From assembly GCF_042429435.1 (NCBI RefSeq), contig NZ_JBHMAF010000194.1: a DNA stretch of 64,000 nucleotides. One strand, 5' to 3'. The stretch comes from Ectobacillus funiculus (GTDB taxonomy: Bacteria; Bacillota; Bacilli; Bacillales; Bacillaceae_G). Shown in pieces: positions 17,301 through 25,068 of this stretch (its first letter is position 1; every line of letters starts with the position of its first letter). A program made the position numbers and the translations under genes. Below the pieces are notes generated by a model. That model did no database searches and was not told the DNA's origin. It saw only the letters and a list, made by a program, of their open reading frames with translations.

Positions 17301-17468
17301 TTATTTTACCTCTCGTTGTTTTAATTTTTCTTCTGAAATCGCAATATAGGAATCACCGCTTCTCATACTGCATTCCTCTGCCTTTTGAATGGCTTCTTCA
17401 AAGGTTTCAGCATATGAATAAATGAAATAACTATCTTTTTCAACTCTGCAAACAGCATATCGGCTCAT
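17301..17468 (-). CDS. Small hypothetical protein, 55 aa
   Basis: Begins MSRYAVCRVEKDSYFIYSYA and continues with an acidic amphipathic helix (ETFEEAIQKAEEC). GAAGGGAG stands 5-6 bases before the ATG, and a promoter lies about 40 bases upstream. The pattern of two beta strands then a helix resembles small DUF proteins of Bacillus, but I cannot name it. It is the first gene of a probable two-gene unit with the 56-aa protein. Confidence 0.6.
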   Translation of the reverse strand: MSRYAVCRVEKDSYFIYSYAETFEEAIQKAEECSMRSGDSYIAISEEKLKQREVK

Positions 17469-17503
17469 TGTGTTTCTCCCTTCATCCTACAGTCTTTTTA
17501 CAT

Positions 17504-17532
17504 AGTATAATGCTACCAGAGGAATTGGGCAA
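17504..17532 (-). promoter_or_regulatory. Sigma-A-like promoter of the small two-gene unit
   Basis: On the minus strand TTGCCC (17532-17527) and TATACT (17509-17504) are separated by 17 bases, with the start codon at 17468. Confidence 0.55.
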
Positions 17533-17722
17533 AATAATCTCTCGTTTCTACTTTAGCGCTACATTTCCAGATAGATGCTGATTGAGTTTTCTTTCTGCAA
17601 GTGAGATAGTGATTCGACTAAGTGAGCCTCCCGTTTTGTATGCAAACCAATCTTATGAAATGCTATACTAAGCTTGTTACATTTTCTTTGCAGTCCAACT
17701 ACAAACATTGAGGAAATTATAG

Positions 17723-19303
17723 ATGAAGAAACTGTTTACATCCAATTTGCGCATGAAAATTGGGATTCTTGTATTTTGCCTTGTATTTTTATCAAGTGCT
17801 ATTAGCGGTGGAATGCTCGTAGAAAAGGTATTGTCAGCAACGGAAAATGAACAAGGACAGCGTGCATTGTCTATTGCCCGATCGGTTGCGGAGCTGGAAC
17901 CAATTATTAATAATGTTGGGCAGCCTGATGGGGCTAAGAGCATTCAGCCGGTTGTTGAAAAAATTCGTCTTGCAACAGATGTGGAATATATTGTCGTCTA
18001 TGATATGAATCGTATTCGCTATTCTCACCCTATCTCATCGAAGATTGGGACAGTATTTATGGGAGGAGATGAAGGCCCTTCCTTAGCTGAGCAAGTGTAT
18101 ATTTCCCGTGCCTATGGCAGTAAGGGGCCTTCTATCAGGGCGTTTGTGCCAGTGATGAAGGAAAGCAAACAAGTCGGGGTTGTTGTTGTAGGAATTGTAA
18201 CACCGACGTATAAGCAGCTGCTTTTGGAATATCGCAGTGATTTGCAGATTCCTTTTTTTATTGCTCTTATTGTTGGATTGATAGGGGCAGTATTGCTTGC
18301 TTACAATATTAAAAAGCAAATGTTTAATATGGAGCCGGCTGAGATTGCCCGCTTGCTTGAGGAGCGGGTTGCTGTTTTTCAATCAATTGGTGATGGGGTT
18401 ATAGCGATTGACAGTCAATATCGTATTACAATAGCGAATCCAGAGGCTTGCCGCATTCTTGGCTTGGCAGAACCTGTTGTTGGAAAAGGAGTGCTTGATG
18501 TTATTCCAGACAGCGGGTTAACAACAGTGATGCAAACGGGAATTCCGCAATATAATGAGGATCGCATTGTTGGTAACGCTCGCATACTGGTCAGTATTCT
18601 GCCGATACGAGTGAAGGGGAAAATTGTAGGAGCGGCAGCAACGTTTCGAGATAAAACAGAAATGTTTAATTTGGCCGAGGAGTTGACAGGGGTTAAGCAA
18701 TTCGTTGAGGCGCTTCGTGTACAGAATCATGAGCATCGAAATAAGCTGCATGCAATCGCTGGGCTTATTCAATTAGGAAAATCAGAACAAGCGCTTAGCT
18801 ACGTATTCGATAGTGTATATGAGCAGGAGGAGCTGGCATCCTTTTTAACTAATAACATATGTGACTATAGTATCTCTGGTTTGCTGCTCGCGAAGGTAAG
18901 CCGCGCGAAGGAGCTGGGTATTCAGCTCTATATCGACCGCGGCAGCTGTTTGAAGGACATCCCGCAGAAATGGGATGTTGGTATTTTGGTTACGGTAATC
19001 GGAAACTTATTAGAAAATGCGATGGAGGCACTTCAAGGCCAGGTCTTAGAGAGACGGAAAATAGAGTGTGCCATTCGTGATTTGGCAGATGAATTAAGAA
19101 TTGAGATAAAGGATAATGGATCAGGTATTCCGAAACAGATACGGGATCAAATATATAAGCAAGGATTTACGACAAAGGGAAGTGAAAATCGGGGAATTGG
19201 GCTTGCTCTGATTCAGAGGTATGTAGAAAATGTGGGTGGGAGAATCGATTTGGAGACAGAAGTAAATCTGGGAACCATTTTCACGGTTATTATTCCGAAA
19301 TAG
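17723..19303 (+). CDS. dctS: DctS-like C4-dicarboxylate sensor histidine kinase
   Basis: A 526-aa CitA/DcuS-family kinase. TM1 is near residues 10-33, an extracellular PDC sensor follows to about residue 170 (with RIRYSHPISSKIG and FVPVMKESKQVGVVVVG), TM2 is near 175-195, then a PAS domain. The dimerisation block VQNHEHRNKLHAIAGLIQLG carries the phospho-His, and an HATPase domain ends the protein (NLLENAMEA, DNGSGIP, GIGLALIQRYV). B. subtilis DctS is of similar size. The response regulator follows 16 bases downstream, and binding-protein and symporter genes are adjacent. MalK/YufL is the nearest alternative, but the neighbouring dctB favours Dct. Confidence 0.88.
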   Translation: MKKLFTSNLRMKIGILVFCLVFLSSAISGGMLVEKVLSATENEQGQRALSIARSVAELEPIINNVGQPDGAKSIQPVVEKIRLATDVEYIVVYDMNRIRYSHPISSKIGTVFMGGDEGPSLAEQVYISRAYGSKGPSIRAFVPVMKESKQVGVVVVGIVTPTYKQLLLEYRSDLQIPFFIALIVGLIGAVLLAYNIKKQMFNMEPAEIARLLEERVAVFQSIGDGVIAIDSQYRITIANPEACRILGLAEPVVGKGVLDVIPDSGLTTVMQTGIPQYNEDRIVGNARILVSILPIRVKGKIVGAAATFRDKTEMFNLAEELTGVKQFVEALRVQNHEHRNKLHAIAGLIQLGKSEQALSYVFDSVYEQEELASFLTNNICDYSISGLLLAKVSRAKELGIQLYIDRGSCLKDIPQKWDVGILVTVIGNLLENAMEALQGQVLERRKIECAIRDLADELRIEIKDNGSGIPKQIRDQIYKQGFTTKGSENRGIGLALIQRYVENVGGRIDLETEVNLGTIFTVIIPK

Positions 19304-19319
19304 GAAAGGGGCAAGGGAG

Positions 19320-20015
19320 TTGCAGGAAAACATCAGGGTAATGATTGTGGATGATGATCCGATGGTTATGGAGGTGAACAAGCAGTTTGTGGAAGCCACC
19401 GGTGGATTTGAAATTGTAGGTGCAGCGCAATCTGGTATAGAGGCTTTAGCAATGATTGCTGCAAAGCAGCCCCATCTTGTTATTCTTGATCATTTTTTGC
19501 CTGATTTGAATGGCATGGATGTATTGGTAGAACTGCGTAAGCAAAACCAACCCGTTGATGTGATTTTGGTGACCGCAGCTCGTGATTCAGAAACAGTGCA
19601 AAGTGTATTTCGGTACGGAGCTATTGATTATATTGTGAAGCCATTTCGCTTTGACCGCTTCAAGAGTGCACTCGATAATTATAAGGCGCTCCGTCTCAAG
19701 CTGGCAAAGAACGAGCTAAACCAAGAAGAGATTGATTATTTGGCGAGTACTAAGGTCAAGCCGCAGCAGAGAGAGTTGCAATTATCCGAAGAGCTTCTTC
19801 CAAAGGGGTTAAATGCAGTTACAATGAAACAAATTTTGCTGTTTTTATTAAATCAGAAGAAAGCATTGTCGGCTGAAGAGGTTGCTGAGGGGGTTGGGCT
19901 GGCGCGAGTGACAGCGCGAAGATATTTAGATTATCTGGAGAAAACGAAAAAAATAAAATTGGAAGTTCAATATGGAACGATTGGACGACCTATTAATCGC
20001 TATTCTCCTTTATAA
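19320..20015 (+). CDS. dctR: DctR-like response regulator
   Basis: 231 aa. The receiver domain has the acidic pair in IVDDDP, the phospho-Asp in VILDHFLPD and the Lys in IVKPFRFDR. The C-terminal helix-turn-helix (ALSAEEVAEGVGLARVTARRYLDYLEK) is of the CitB/DcuR type. The TTG start follows AAAGGGGCAAGGGAG. It should activate the C4-dicarboxylate symporter gene at 21433. Confidence 0.88.
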   Translation: MQENIRVMIVDDDPMVMEVNKQFVEATGGFEIVGAAQSGIEALAMIAAKQPHLVILDHFLPDLNGMDVLVELRKQNQPVDVILVTAARDSETVQSVFRYGAIDYIVKPFRFDRFKSALDNYKALRLKLAKNELNQEEIDYLASTKVKPQQRELQLSEELLPKGLNAVTMKQILLFLLNQKKALSAEEVAEGVGLARVTARRYLDYLEKTKKIKLEVQYGTIGRPINRYSPL

Positions 20016-20053
20016 TGTGAAACAGCTACAATTGGCAGCTCTTCTATTACGAA

Positions 20054-20107
20054 AAAAGCTTCATAGAAAAGGCAGGCTGCATCTGGCTTTTCTGTGAAGC
20101 TTTTTTT
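20054..20107 (+). terminator. Terminator of dctSR
   Basis: A long stem, AAAGCTTCATAGAAAAG with CTTTTCTGTGAAGCTTT, followed by TTTTC. Confidence 0.85.
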
Positions 20108-20114
20108 CTTTCTT

Positions 20115-20198
20115 GTAAAAATGGATAAATTCTAGGTTGAAGTACTCCGGTCCACCTCTACACTGCCATAAAAGGCGGGCGTTGTCTGCTTTTTTTAA
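20115..20198 (+). repeat. Dispersed repeat, variant F
   Basis: Head GTAAAAATGGATAAATTCT, eight bases after the terminator T-run. It is joined to a different tail, ACTCCGGTCCACCTCTACAC and GCCATAAAAGGCGGGCGTTG, which is shared with variant G at 27868. Confidence 0.65.
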
Positions 20199-20228
20199 AT
20201 GATTTATTGTCTATACGAGAAACTATGT

Positions 20229-21254
20229 TTATTTTGTTTTTATATATTCCTCAATCACTTTATTATCAATTTTGTTTGTAAACCATTGGTATGTAGAATG
20301 AAAGGTATTCCTCCACTCCGTCTTTTCTTTAGGACTTAACTCATAAATAGAAAGATCCTCTTGCTGTTTCAGCTGTAAGTATTGCTCCTCCTCCATCTTT
20401 GCAGCTGTTTGTCTTTCCCATTCTGTTACCTCGTCTATTGTTTCCTCAAGCATCGTTTTTGTATCCTTCGGAAGACTGCTCCAAAACTGGTTTGTTGTAA
20501 TAACAAAGTATCCTAAATAACCATGGTCGCTTTTAGTCATATATTCTTGATGAGTGTAGAGCCGTTTGTTATTAATGTTTGAAACAGTATTTTCTTCTCC
20601 CTGCACTTTTCCAGCTTCTAATGCTCCGTACAATTCATTAAATGGCAGAACAATGCTTTTGGCGCCAGCAAGCTCGAACTGCTCTTTAATTACTTCACTA
20701 TGTGCGATACGAAAGACCAGTCCAAAGAGATCTTCAGGCGTTTGAATTGGTTTTTGGTTGTTTGTCAGCTGTTTAAAGCCATTATTCCAAACAGCAAGCA
20801 GCTTAAAGCCTTTTTTTTCAAGAAGCCGGCTTATTTCTGCGCCGACTGGCCCCTCTGCCAATTCACCAACTTCCTCATGGTTGTTAAATAAGTATGGTAA
20901 GTCTAGCAGCTGTGCTTCTGGAAGGATTTCTGAAAATTTGGCTGTATGCGGCGCAATCATCTGAACATTTCCCTTTTGCAGCTGTTCAATTTCTTTGTAG
21001 TCAGAATATAGACTAGAATTTGGAAAGACCTGCACCTCGATTTTTCCATTGCTCCGCTTCTCTATAAGCTCTTTAAATTTCTTTGCTGCTAATCCTTTAG
21101 GAGTATTTTCCCCCGTTACATACGGGAAGCGAATAATGAGCCTTTCTTGATCGCTTACTTGATCATAGTCCACAGCGCGAGGGGAGCTGCATCCAGACAA
21201 TAGAAAGGCGGCTGTTATGATGGGATAGAAAAGAACCCTCCTTATACAATACAA
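20229..21254 (-). CDS. dctB: DctB-like C4-dicarboxylate-binding lipoprotein (TRAP DctP family)
   Basis: 341 aa. A lipoprotein signal peptide with the lipobox LLSGC is near residue 21. The DctP-type binding domain follows, with AAKKFKELIEKRSNGKIEVQVF and the family block FRIAHSEVIKEQFELAGAKSI. No TRAP membrane subunits are nearby. In B. subtilis DctB is a sensory partner of the DctS kinase rather than a transport component, and the surrounding dct genes suggest the same here. The TTG start at 21254 follows GGAAGGTGATACAC. Confidence 0.85.
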   Translation of the reverse strand: MYCIRRVLFYPIITAAFLLSGCSSPRAVDYDQVSDQERLIIRFPYVTGENTPKGLAAKKFKELIEKRSNGKIEVQVFPNSSLYSDYKEIEQLQKGNVQMIAPHTAKFSEILPEAQLLDLPYLFNNHEEVGELAEGPVGAEISRLLEKKGFKLLAVWNNGFKQLTNNQKPIQTPEDLFGLVFRIAHSEVIKEQFELAGAKSIVLPFNELYGALEAGKVQGEENTVSNINNKRLYTHQEYMTKSDHGYLGYFVITTNQFWSSLPKDTKTMLEETIDEVTEWERQTAAKMEEEQYLQLKQQEDLSIYELSPKEKTEWRNTFHSTYQWFTNKIDNKVIEEYIKTK

Positions 21255-21432
21255 AGTGTATCACCTTCCTGGTAGTCATAACGGAACTTTCTTTTATTAT
21301 AACCTAGTTATTTTGTGAGACCAAAAAGAACAATAAGAACTAAAAAACCATAAAATTGTCGGATTTGTGAACTTCTATTATAGTTGGGTACAGGAAATAA
21401 AGCGTTTTCAAAAATTAAAAGGAGGCTGAACA

Positions 21433-22683
21433 ATGTCTAAACTGAAAAATCTGACTGTTCAAGTAATTCTAGCAATTATTATTGGTATTTGCGTAGGTCA
21501 CTTCTTCCCTGCGTTCGGAGCAGAGTTGAAGATTTTAGCTGATATTTTTATTAAACTTATTAAAATGGTTATTGCTCCGATTGTATTCTTTACAATTGTC
21601 ATTGGTATTGCAAGCATGGGAGATGTAAAAAAGGTAGGGCGTATTGGCGGTAAGGCGTTGTTATACTTTGAAGTTGTGACAACGTTTGCTTTGGCGATTG
21701 GACTTCTTATTGTAAATCTTGTGAAGCCTGGTGAGGGCATTAATACGAGCAACATAGAGGGAGATGTTTCTCAATTTACAAAGCAAGCAGCAGAAACAAG
21801 TCATGGTTTAGTAGATTTTCTCATGAGTATCATCCCTGATAATATCGTGAGTGCGATGGCAAAGGGTGAGTTGCTTCCTATTCTATTTTTTGCTGTGTTA
21901 TTCGGGGTTGCACTTGCGGCTATGGGAGAGCAGTCAAAGCCTGTCATTCAACTGTTCGATAAATTGAGTCATGGCTTTTTCGGAATTGTAAATATGATTA
22001 TGAAGCTTTCTCCGATTGCGGCGTTTGGTGCGATGTCTTATACAATTGGAAATTTTGGCCTTGGTTCTTTGTTTTCTCTTGGCAAACTAATGGGTTCTGT
22101 TTACTTAACGATGTTCTTCTTTATCGTGTTTATATTAGGTGCAATTGCAAGATTCTATGGCTTTAACATTCTATCATTCATTAAGTTTATTAAAGATGAG
22201 ATTTTCCTAGTATTAGGTACTTCATCCTCTGAATCTGCGTTACCTCGTTTAATGGACCGGTTAAACCAATACGGCTGCTCTAAATCTGTTGTTGGTCTTG
22301 TAGTGCCAACGGGTTATTCCTTCAACCTTGATGGAACATCTATTTACTTGTCCATGGCTGCAATCTTTATCGCGCAAGCTTATGGTATTGATTTAAGCAT
22401 TTGGGATCAAATCACATTGCTCGGTATTTTAATGCTTACGTCAAAGGGCGCTGCAGGAGTAACGGGTTCTGGATTTGTAACGTTGGCTGCGACGCTTGCC
22501 GCATTCCCGGTAATTCCGGTAGAGGGTATGGCACTTCTGTTGGGAGTAGATCGCTTTATGTCTGAAGCACGTGCTATTACAAACTTAATCGGAAACGGTG
22601 TGGCAACTGTTGTAGTTGCAAAAATGGAAAATGAATTCACTCCTCAACAGGTAGAAAAAGTAGTAGAATCAAGGATTTCTTAA
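21433..22683 (+). CDS. dctP: C4-dicarboxylate/glutamate:cation symporter (DctP/GltP family, DAACS)
   Basis: A 416-aa sodium/proton dicarboxylate symporter. Signatures are LIKMVIAPIVFFTIVIGIA in TM2-3, the serine-rich hairpin LGTSSSESALPRLM, the TM7 motif GYSFNLDGTSIYLSMA and SKGAAGVTGSGF in the second hairpin. AAAAGGAGGCTGAACA precedes the ATG. Its place beside dctS-dctR and opposite dctB makes it the likely uptake system for succinate, fumarate and malate, induced through DctR. Confidence 0.92.
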   Translation: MSKLKNLTVQVILAIIIGICVGHFFPAFGAELKILADIFIKLIKMVIAPIVFFTIVIGIASMGDVKKVGRIGGKALLYFEVVTTFALAIGLLIVNLVKPGEGINTSNIEGDVSQFTKQAAETSHGLVDFLMSIIPDNIVSAMAKGELLPILFFAVLFGVALAAMGEQSKPVIQLFDKLSHGFFGIVNMIMKLSPIAAFGAMSYTIGNFGLGSLFSLGKLMGSVYLTMFFFIVFILGAIARFYGFNILSFIKFIKDEIFLVLGTSSSESALPRLMDRLNQYGCSKSVVGLVVPTGYSFNLDGTSIYLSMAAIFIAQAYGIDLSIWDQITLLGILMLTSKGAAGVTGSGFVTLAATLAAFPVIPVEGMALLLGVDRFMSEARAITNLIGNGVATVVVAKMENEFTPQQVEKVVESRIS

Positions 22684-22693
22684 TAGCGGACAA

Positions 22694-22730
22694 ACGGGCT
22701 ATCCTTTCTTTGTACGAAAGGATAGCCCGT
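22694..22730 (+). terminator. Terminator of dctP
   Basis: A perfect 15-bp stem, ACGGGCTATCCTTTC with its complement. The T-run after it is poor (TGTTGGTT). Confidence 0.7.
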
Positions 22731-22874
22731 TGTTGGTTATTTGGTTGCTTATAACGGGCGTTATATGATCTATTTCAATATTTGTTGTCAGGGAGATAAA
22801 CACCTATTCCTGTTGGCTTTAAGACGCATATGGTAAAGGTGATAGGTAAAATGATGAAAAGGGAGGAAATAGGA

Positions 22875-23159
22875 ATGTTTCCACGACAGGTACCATTTGG
22901 AGGATTCCCATATTCAGCTATGGGTCCATATGTGGGAGGAGGCTACGGTAGTCCATATATGGGAGGAGGCTATGGCAGTCCATATGCGGGAGGAGGCTAT
23001 GGCAGTCCATATATGGGAGGAGGCTACGGCAGTCCATATATGGGAGGAGGCTATGGCAGCCCGTATACGGGAGGAGGCTGTGGCAGCCCGTACATGGGAG
23101 GAGGCTATGGCAGCCCGTACACGGGAGGAGGCTATGGCAGTCCGTACACGGGGAGCTAA
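22875..23159 (+). CDS. Gly/Tyr-rich repeat protein (spore-coat-like)
   Basis: 94 aa: MFPRQVPFGGFPYSAMG, then eight consecutive nine-residue units xGGGYGSPY (x is V, M, A or T; one unit has C for Y). GGGAGG at 22861-22866 favours the ATG at 22875 over 22830. Gly/Tyr repeats of this kind are common in structural proteins of Bacillus spores, where Tyr may be cross-linked, but no domain proves this. It could also be a secreted or surface protein, although no signal peptide is visible. Confidence 0.7.
   Translation: MFPRQVPFGGFPYSAMGPYVGGGYGSPYMGGGYGSPYAGGGYGSPYMGGGYGSPYMGGGYGSPYTGGGCGSPYMGGGYGSPYTGGGYGSPYTGS
22935..23150 (+). repeat. Eight-copy 27-bp coding minisatellite
   Basis: Units built on GGAGGAGGCTATGGCAG run without gaps through the Gly/Tyr protein. 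Early copies use TCCATAT and later ones CCCGTAC for the SPY end, so the array grew in at least two phases. Confidence 0.85.
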
Positions 23160-23364
23160 GGAATTCTTTCCGCAGCTGGCTATAGAATGAATCGCGTATT
23201 TAACAGGTAAAATAAACAACGATTCATGAGACACCGTCTTGGTCTTGGACGGTGTCGTAAGCTTGCTAGGAAAGGATTTGCTTTTCGGTTGCTTTGATTC
23301 GTATAAAAATACATAAGAGTGGAAACCCTATGTAGAAAGACTTTGCACAGGGAGGTATAAAAAT

Positions 23365-23535
23365 ATGCCCAATGAGTTTGTGGACAATCGCTACTTAACA
23401 GATCTGTTATCTATTGTTTTAGGATTTGATGATACAAGTGTCAAGGAATTATCTCCCGAGCAGCAGCTTGAGGTATTTAAGCATTTACATAGCGCAAGAG
23501 GTGAATTTGATAAATTGAATGATAGTACCGGATGA
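23365..23535 (+). CDS. Small acidic hypothetical protein, 56 aa
   Basis: Starts MPNEFVDNRYLTDLLSIVLG and contains LSPEQQLEVFKHLHSARGEF. It is soluble, helical and acidic. GGGAGG stands nine bases before the ATG and a strong terminator follows, so it forms a complete one-gene unit. The family is not recognised. Confidence 0.65.
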   Translation: MPNEFVDNRYLTDLLSIVLGFDDTSVKELSPEQQLEVFKHLHSARGEFDKLNDSTG

Positions 23536-23572
23536 TGAAACGAGACGGTGCTCTAACAAGTTCTCTATATGA

Positions 23573-23602
23573 AAAAAGGCTGCCTAGGAGCAGCCTTTTT
23601 TT
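23573..23602 (+). terminator. Terminator of the 56-aa protein gene
   Basis: AAAAGGCTGC pairs with GCAGCCTTTT around CTAGGA, followed by TTT. Confidence 0.8.
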
Positions 23603-23822
23603 CATATGATTGGCAACATACGATAAAAAAGAAGGTACGTGAATGAAGGTAGGTGGTGCAGCCGTTTTGGCAGGCGAAAGGGTATGTGCGGTAAATAAAC
23701 TGACCAAGTACAAAATCCTATCATAGGTGCGATATGAATGTTTTGTGCCATTTGCTCCGGTTATTCGTGTTTTTTGTTTATCTGAACTCTATAGGAAAGC
23801 TTTCCGGATGTTTTTCATACAA

Positions 23823-24158
23823 TTATCGTGGCTTTTGAATACCAAATTGTGCATTTAGCTGTCCGCGAATCATTTGTTCACGAACAGTTTTCTCGTTCAG
23901 TTGTTTTTCCTTTCGCAGCATCTCTTTTCGAATTTCGTACGTCTGCACGCCTTCCTCCATTTTCTCCACAATTTCCATCAACTGCTCTATATCGTTGAAG
24001 GAGTACTTTCTTGTACCTTTCTGCGTACGCTCCGGGAAAATGAGTTTTCTTTCTTCGTAGTACCGAATCTGACGTTCGGATAATCCTGTAATCTCACTGA
24101 CTGTTCCAATGGTAATAACCTTCTTGTCTTTATAGGACTCTTCTTTGAGCGCCAACAC
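23823..24158 (-). CDS. tnrA: TnrA, nitrogen-responsive MerR-family regulator
   Basis: A 111-aa MerR-type protein. SYKDKKVITIGTVSEITGLSERQIRYYEERKLIFPER and GTRKYSFNDIEQL correspond closely to TnrA of Bacillus, and the C-terminal GQLNAQFG is the short tail contacted by feedback-inhibited glutamine synthetase in TnrA. GlnR is the alternative, but GlnR is longer and lies beside glnA. The GTG (or following TTG) start follows AAAGGGGAG. Two perfect TnrA boxes and a matching promoter lie upstream, so autoactivation under nitrogen limitation is likely. Confidence 0.9.
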   Translation of the reverse strand: MLALKEESYKDKKVITIGTVSEITGLSERQIRYYEERKLIFPERTQKGTRKYSFNDIEQLMEIVEKMEEGVQTYEIRKEMLRKEKQLNEKTVREQMIRGQLNAQFGIQKPR

Positions 24159-24201
24159 AGTTCTCCCCTTTTTGTGTTACACTTTCTTTCCCATATTTAT
24201 T

Positions 24202-24253
24202 ACTATACGCTTTTTTTGCGAATTATGCGACATGTTTGTTATATTTTCTGACA
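24202..24253 (-). promoter_or_regulatory. tnrA promoter with TnrA box 1 centred at -50
   Basis: TGTTATATTTTCTGACA (24237-24253) matches TGTnAn7TnACA exactly. On the minus strand the -10 TATAGT is at 24207-24202, giving a start point near 24195 and a box centre 50 bases upstream. That is the spacing known for TnrA-activated promoters. The -35 is weak, as expected. Confidence 0.75.
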
Positions 24254-24257
24254 TCCT

Positions 24258-24274
24258 TGTTATATTTTCTTACA
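24258..24274. promoter_or_regulatory. TnrA box 2
   Basis: TGTTATATTTTCTTACA is a second exact match to TGTnAn7TnACA, offset by 21 bp (two helical turns) from box 1. Confidence 0.7.
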
Positions 24275-24299
24275 TGTAATGGAAAAAATTTCAAAACAC

Positions 24300-24351
24300 T
24301 GTAAGGTTTTCTTACGATTTTTGAGGAAGGTAATTGGAAATTTCATACAAT
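24300..24351 (+). promoter_or_regulatory. ykzB-ykoL promoter with TnrA box 3 centred at -50
   Basis: TGTAAGGTTTTCTTACG (24300-24316) matches the TnrA box at all but the last base. It is offset by 42 bp from box 2. The -10 TACAAT at 24346-24351 implies a start near 24358, putting the box centre 50 bases upstream. The B. subtilis ykzB-ykoL operon is a known TnrA target. Confidence 0.65.
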
Positions 24352-24421
24352 AAAATAAAACAAAATAATATACAGCAAAGTGTAATCAGCACATGAAAGC
24401 AGGAGAAAGGAGGGGGGCAAC

Positions 24422-24562
24422 GTGACAAATTTAGAGGAATCTATGCAACTGGCCAGAAAAATTATTGAGCTGGATTTGTTGAGAGATGAGATGCTCGAAG
24501 AGTTGATGACGTTAGCGGGAAACAAAGCCTTCGATCTACTGCGGACATTGCAAAATCAATAA
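24422..24562 (+). CDS. ykzB: YkzB-like small protein, 46 aa
   Basis: A helical acidic peptide beginning MTNLEESMQLARKIIELDLL. The GTG start follows AAAGGAGGGGGG. It is divergent from tnrA and 24 bases before the ykoL-like gene, the same place and size class as ykzB in B. subtilis. The symbol is assigned on position and size more than on sequence. TnrA box 3 probably drives it. Confidence 0.6.
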   Translation: MTNLEESMQLARKIIELDLLRDEMLEELMTLAGNKAFDLLRTLQNQ

Positions 24563-24586
24563 GCTTTTCAGAAAGGGGCATGCGGC

Positions 24587-24754
24587 ATGTCAAATTTACT
24601 CAGAAAAGCCGTAGAACGGCAAAAGCGATTTTACATTGAAAGATTGCTGGAAGCTGGGATTTATAAGAAGTCCAATGTTCATTTGTATGAAATGACATTG
24701 AGTGATCTAAAACAGGTATATCAATCGTATAGACATTCTCAACAGCATCTTTGA
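24587..24754 (+). CDS. ykoL: YkoL/FbpA-like small basic protein, 55 aa
   Basis: Begins MSNLLRKAVERQKRFYIERL and continues YKKSNVHLYEMTLSDLKQVY, the pattern of the Fur-regulated basic protein A (FbpA)/YkoL family. Some relatives respond to iron limitation; YkoL itself is under TnrA and PhoP in B. subtilis. No Fur box was seen, whereas TnrA boxes are present, so the nitrogen-linked member is favoured. GAAAGGGGCATGCGGC precedes the ATG. Confidence 0.65.
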   Translation: MSNLLRKAVERQKRFYIERLLEAGIYKKSNVHLYEMTLSDLKQVYQSYRHSQQHL

Positions 24755-24792
24755 ATGCTATGCTTTTTTCATCATATAAGAAACTCATTATA

Positions 24793-24837
24793 GGTATAAC
24801 AATAGCGCTATATGCTGCTTTTGTTATACCTTTTTTC
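24793..24837 (+). terminator. Terminator of ykzB-ykoL
   Basis: GGTATAACA pairs with TGTTATACC across an inner AGCGCTATATGCTGC segment, followed by TTTTTT. Confidence 0.75.
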
Positions 24838-24845
24838 TTTGCGCC

Positions 24846-24885
24846 GTAAGAAAGGATAAATTTCCAGAAGGGAGGAATTTTGGGC
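24846..24885 (+). repeat. Dispersed repeat, head only (copy E)
   Basis: GTAAGAAAGGATAAATTTCC is the clearest copy of the repeat head, nine bases after the ykoL terminator. It continues CAGAAGGGAGGAATTTTGGG and then loses similarity to the family. Confidence 0.65.
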
Positions 24886-25068
24886 ATGCAGCAGTTATAT
24901 ATTAGGAAAAGAAAAAATTCAAGGCAGGAACGCCGATGGATTTTGCGTGTCTGTGTCATAATATAAGTTGCATCCTTAGCTAGGATGAAAGAGAATAGCA
25001 ATAGGATAGAAAAAACCGTTATACATAAATTTCCATCAGGGGATTTAGTTTGATAAAAGGAGTGGCGG

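Noticed and set aside
20229..21254. TRAP transporter implied by the DctP-type binding protein
   Set aside because: No DctQ or DctM membrane subunits are present; the neighbours fit the Bacillus dct sensory arrangement.
22935..23150. 27-bp repeats resembling a CRISPR array
   Set aside because: No unique spacers; they encode a continuous Gly/Tyr protein with a ribosome site.
23229..23256. Hairpin GACACCGTC/GACGGTGTC after the Gly/Tyr gene as a terminator
   Set aside because: The stem is clear but no T-run follows, so I did not list it as a terminator.
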